This document shows, in pieces, positions 61,927 through 64,000 of a DNA stretch of 64,000 bases (its first letter is position 1; each line of letters begins with the position of its first letter). The notes below the pieces were generated by a model. The model searched no databases. It saw only the letters and a program-made list of their open reading frames with translations, and was not told where the DNA came from. Both the position numbers and the translations under genes were made by a program. The stretch comes from Nocardioides solisilvae (GTDB lineage: Bacteria > Actinomycetota > Actinomycetes > Propionibacteriales > Nocardioidaceae), in assembly GCF_003194625.1 (NCBI RefSeq), contig NZ_QHKX01000001.1, positions 1,116,001-1,180,000 on the forward strand. Direction: 5' to 3'.

Positions 61927-63180
61927 TCACGCCTCCAGCGCCCGCAGCGCCCGCCCGCGAGCGGTGCGCAGGCGGTCGAGCGGGACGGACCACCGCGAGG
62001 TGTCGACATCACGGAGGCTGCTGAGCTGGTGCGGGTCGGCGCCGAGGTCGTAGAGCTCCTGCTCGCCCCGCTCGTGGTGGTCGACGAAGACGTGCGGCCC
62101 CTCGCGGAGCATCGCCCAGCCGAGGTTCGTGTTCTCCACGAGGAGCCGCCGCCGCCAGCCCGACCAGTCCCCGCTGCGCAGCGGGCCGAGCAGGGAGCGG
62201 CCGTCGAGGTCGCGACCCGCGTCTGGGTCCAGCCCGGCGATCTCGAGCGTGGTCGGCATGAGGTCGACCTGGGAGACCAGCGCGTCGCTGACGCCCGGCG
62301 CCACGCCGGGCCCGCGGACGACGTACGGCACCCCTGCCGACTCCTCGTAGGGCTGCTCCTTGCGGAAGATCCGGTGCTCGCCCATGAGGTAGCCGTTGTC
62401 GGAGACGAGGAAGACCCACGTCCGCTCGTGCTGCCCGGTCTCGCGCAGCACCTCGAGCACGCGGGCCACCTGGTCGTCGAGGTCCTGCAGCTCCTCGAGC
62501 TTGCCCTCGAGCACCTCGCGCATCCGCGCCGGGTCCTGCGGCGGGAGGTCGCGCAGCCAGGTCGGCTTGTCGGACATGTCCGCCTCGTTGAACGCCGGCG
62601 GGTCCCAGACGACACCGTCGAAGTCGTCGTGGTGACGCCGGCTCGGCGTGTAGGGGTCGTGCGGGGTCGAGGTCGACCAGACGGCGAACCACGGGCCGCG
62701 GTCGGCCTGCCGGGCCAGGTACGTCGTGAGCCGGTCGAGGGCGAACCGGTCCGCCGCCCGCTGCGAGCCGGTCTCCCGGTTCTCCCCGTCCACGTTGACC
62801 CGCCCGCCCGAGCCGACCGTGGTCACCCACCGCCGCCAGCCGGGGGCGACGTACGTCGGGTCGCCGGCGAGGCCGTTCATGTACTTGCCGAAGTAGCCGG
62901 TGTCGTACGTCGTGCCGGCCCGCAGCCGGGTGGCGACCGTGTCGCGGTCCAGGCTCCGCTCGACGAAGGGCCGGTGGGTGTGGTTGGTGCTGCAGCCGTG
63001 GTGGTGCGGGTAGCGGCTGGTCAGCATCGAGGCCCGCGCCGGGCCGCACCACGGCATCGCGGCGTAGCCGCGGTCGAACCGGACCCCGCGCCCCACCAGC
63101 CGCTGCCACGTCCGCGGCATCTGCGCCAGGGTGGCGCGCGGCTGGTCGTCGGTGATGATCCACAGCACGTTGGCGGACAT
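61927..63180 (-). CDS. Sulfatase
   Basis: A 417-residue alkaline-phosphatase-superfamily arylsulfatase-like enzyme. VLWIITDDQPRATL supplies the first metal Asp pair. The formylglycine site is CGPARASMLTSRYPHHHG with Cys45, which follows the CxPxR pattern. GYFGKYMNG has the Lys, TPHDPYTPSR a His, and VFLVSDNGYLMGEH the later Asp/Asn/His metal ligands. It has no signal peptide, so it is cytoplasmic or exported otherwise. The substrate sulfate ester is unknown. On the minus strand TACGCT (63189-63194) lies 8 bases before the ATG. Confidence 0.9.
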   Translation of the reverse strand: MSANVLWIITDDQPRATLAQMPRTWQRLVGRGVRFDRGYAAMPWCGPARASMLTSRYPHHHGCSTNHTHRPFVERSLDRDTVATRLRAGTTYDTGYFGKYMNGLAGDPTYVAPGWRRWVTTVGSGGRVNVDGENRETGSQRAADRFALDRLTTYLARQADRGPWFAVWSTSTPHDPYTPSRRHHDDFDGVVWDPPAFNEADMSDKPTWLRDLPPQDPARMREVLEGKLEELQDLDDQVARVLEVLRETGQHERTWVFLVSDNGYLMGEHRIFRKEQPYEESAGVPYVVRGPGVAPGVSDALVSQVDLMPTTLEIAGLDPDAGRDLDGRSLLGPLRSGDWSGWRRRLLVENTNLGWAMLREGPHVFVDHHERGEQELYDLGADPHQLSSLRDVDTSRWSVPLDRLRTARGRALRALEA

Positions 63181-63220
63181 GCCGAGGCAGCGTAACGGCC
63201 CGGCCCGACGGTCAGCCGGC

Positions 63221-63763
63221 TCAGGCCACCGCGCGCAGCTCCTCGATCGCGGCGAGGTGCTCCGCGGCGTCGGGGTCGTCCGCGGCGGCCAGCTGCTCGG
63301 CGTACCGCTCCAGCGCCCCGCGCGGGTCGGCGTCGGCGAAGGCCTCGCCCTGCTCCTCCCGCCACTGCGCGTACGCCGCGGCGAGCTCGTCGTGCCCGCC
63401 CTCGGCGACGGCGTCGCGGATCTCGAGCACCTCCTCGAACGCGCGGCTGCGCCGGCTGTCGCGCGGCGCGTCGCCCAGGTCGTTCAGCGCCATCTCGGCC
63501 GCCGCGTTGGGCGAGCCCGGCGGGACGAGGTCGCCCCTCTCCGCCAGCCAGCGGGCGTGGCCGGGCGGCTCGCCGTGGTGCTCCACCCAGACGTCCCAGG
63601 CCAGGATCCGCCGGTGGCCCTCGCGCTCCATGTTGTCGCCGAACTCCTCGAACCCGCGGTCCGGGTCGGCGACCGTGCCCATCAGCACCGCGACGACCAG
63701 CCAGGCGACCAAGCCGCCGCCCAGCAGCCACAGCGCCCACACGGACGAGCTCTTCCCACGCAT
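63221..63763 (-). CDS. Single-TM protein, unknown
   Basis: A 180-residue protein with one N-terminal membrane helix (VWALWLLGGGLVAWLVVAVL) and a charged helical remainder (RGFEEFGDNMEREGHRRILA, DPRGALERYAEQLAAADDPD). No family is recognised. The ATG at 63763 is preferred to an upstream in-frame GTG because TAGCCT lies 7 bases before it. It is 40 bases upstream of the sulfatase on the same strand. Confidence 0.65.
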   Translation of the reverse strand: MRGKSSSVWALWLLGGGLVAWLVVAVLMGTVADPDRGFEEFGDNMEREGHRRILAWDVWVEHHGEPPGHARWLAERGDLVPPGSPNAAAEMALNDLGDAPRDSRRSRAFEEVLEIRDAVAEGGHDELAAAYAQWREEQGEAFADADPRGALERYAEQLAAADDPDAAEHLAAIEELRAVA

Positions 63764-63770
63764 GCCCCGC

Positions 63771-63780
63771 AGGCTAGCGT
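63771..63780. promoter_or_regulatory. Overlapping divergent -10 elements
   Basis: AGGCTAGCGT contains the minus-strand TAGCCT (63771-63776) and the plus-strand TAGCGT (63775-63780), which share two bases. They serve two genes whose starts are only 25 bases apart, with spacing of 7 and 8 bases to the ATGs. Confidence 0.5.
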
Positions 63781-63788
63781 CGGGGTGC

Positions 63789-64000
63789 ATGGAGGCGACG
63801 AGCAGCGACCGGCACGACCACACCACCCGCGCGGACCGGCCGGCCGCCGACCGGCTGGCGGACGACGTGGCGCTGCTGCGCCGCCTGCAGGACGCCGTGC
63901 TGGTCGAGGCGGGTGCCGGGGACGTCCTCGAGGTGGTCCGCGACCTGCTGGCCGCGGTCGAGGGCGCCGGGGCCGACCACGTGCGCCTCGCCGCCGCGAC
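63789..64000 (+). CDS. Cut-off gene, possibly PEP carboxylase N-terminus
   Basis: Seventy codons are present before the window ends. The stretch LADDVALLRRLQDAVLVEAG then DVLEVVRDLLAAVE resembles the start of phosphoenolpyruvate carboxylases, where an (R)ADI.LLG..L...V.E..G.....V...R pattern occurs (comparison from memory). The match is partial and short. If right, the enzyme makes oxaloacetate from PEP and bicarbonate. The ATG fits a TAGCGT element 8 bases before it. Confidence 0.4.
   Translation, partial: MEATSSDRHDHTTRADRPAADRLADDVALLRRLQDAVLVEAGAGDVLEVVRDLLAAVEGAGADHVRLAAA

Overview
The window is chromosomal DNA from a very GC-rich actinobacterium, most likely a Nocardioides-like member of the Nocardioidaceae (inference from gene content and style, not from a search). 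The evidence is extreme third-position GC, frequent GTG starts, actinobacteria-specific families (DUF3151, DUF3073, DUF3817, a MhuD-type heme oxygenase, a DUF222/HNH protein), a PurS/PurQ/PurL-type FGAM synthase, and the purF-purM-DUF3073-amino-acid dehydrogenase order familiar from Streptomyces. I see no prophage, insertion sequence, CRISPR array, integrase or plasmid function. Gene density is high and no gap between genes exceeds about 290 bases.

Layout. 1-7.8 kb: a cut-off secreted beta-propeller-like gene with an apparent frameshift, DUF3151, a small membrane protein, a LuxR/TrmB-like regulator, a lipid kinase, purA with a hairpin leader, a large lipoprotein and a TetR regulator. 7.9-15.5 kb: SDR oxidoreductase, purD-purB, ABM-domain membrane protein, lipoprotein, mhuD, a CorC/HlyC-type membrane protein and purC. 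15.5-19.6 kb: SRPBCC protein, methyltransferase, alpha/beta hydrolase, acyl-CoA ligase. 19.7-22.7 kb: two tandem paralogous secreted proteins. 22.8-30.3 kb: purS-purQ-DUF3817, two peptidoglycan-binding envelope proteins, purL and a 2-hydroxyacid dehydrogenase. 30.5-45.1 kb: a mixed accessory stretch (ABC exporter with WYL regulator, DUF222/HNH, thioesterase, EamA/MocR pair, second EamA, cold-shock protein, SCP2-like protein, GNAT, M20 peptidase, GAF histidine kinase). 45.4-49.8 kb: purF, purM, DUF3073, Leu/Val-type dehydrogenase. 49.9-64 kb: a lipoprotein/propeller pair, tRNA-Phe, tRNA-Glu, tRNA-Asp, a minimal zincin, a FluC pair, an RsbW-like ATPase, NDH-2, thioesterase, orphan histidine kinase, TasA-like protein, tRNA-Lys, a secreted unknown, a sulfatase and a cut-off gene that may be PEP carboxylase.

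Nine purine genes (A, D, B, C, S, Q, L, F, M) lie on the plus strand within 44 kb. They cover PRPP to AIR, then SAICAR synthesis and AMP formation; purN/T, purE/K and purH are not here. They are not one operon: unrelated and often opposite-strand genes lie between them. Many genes in the window, including purD, purC, purL and purF, have a TANNNT -10 element 6-8 bases before the start codon, which predicts leaderless mRNAs. purA differs by having a roughly 90-base leader with a terminator-like hairpin. Several divergent gene pairs share very short regulatory regions carrying palindromes (7.9, 32.5, 37.1 and 63.8 kb).
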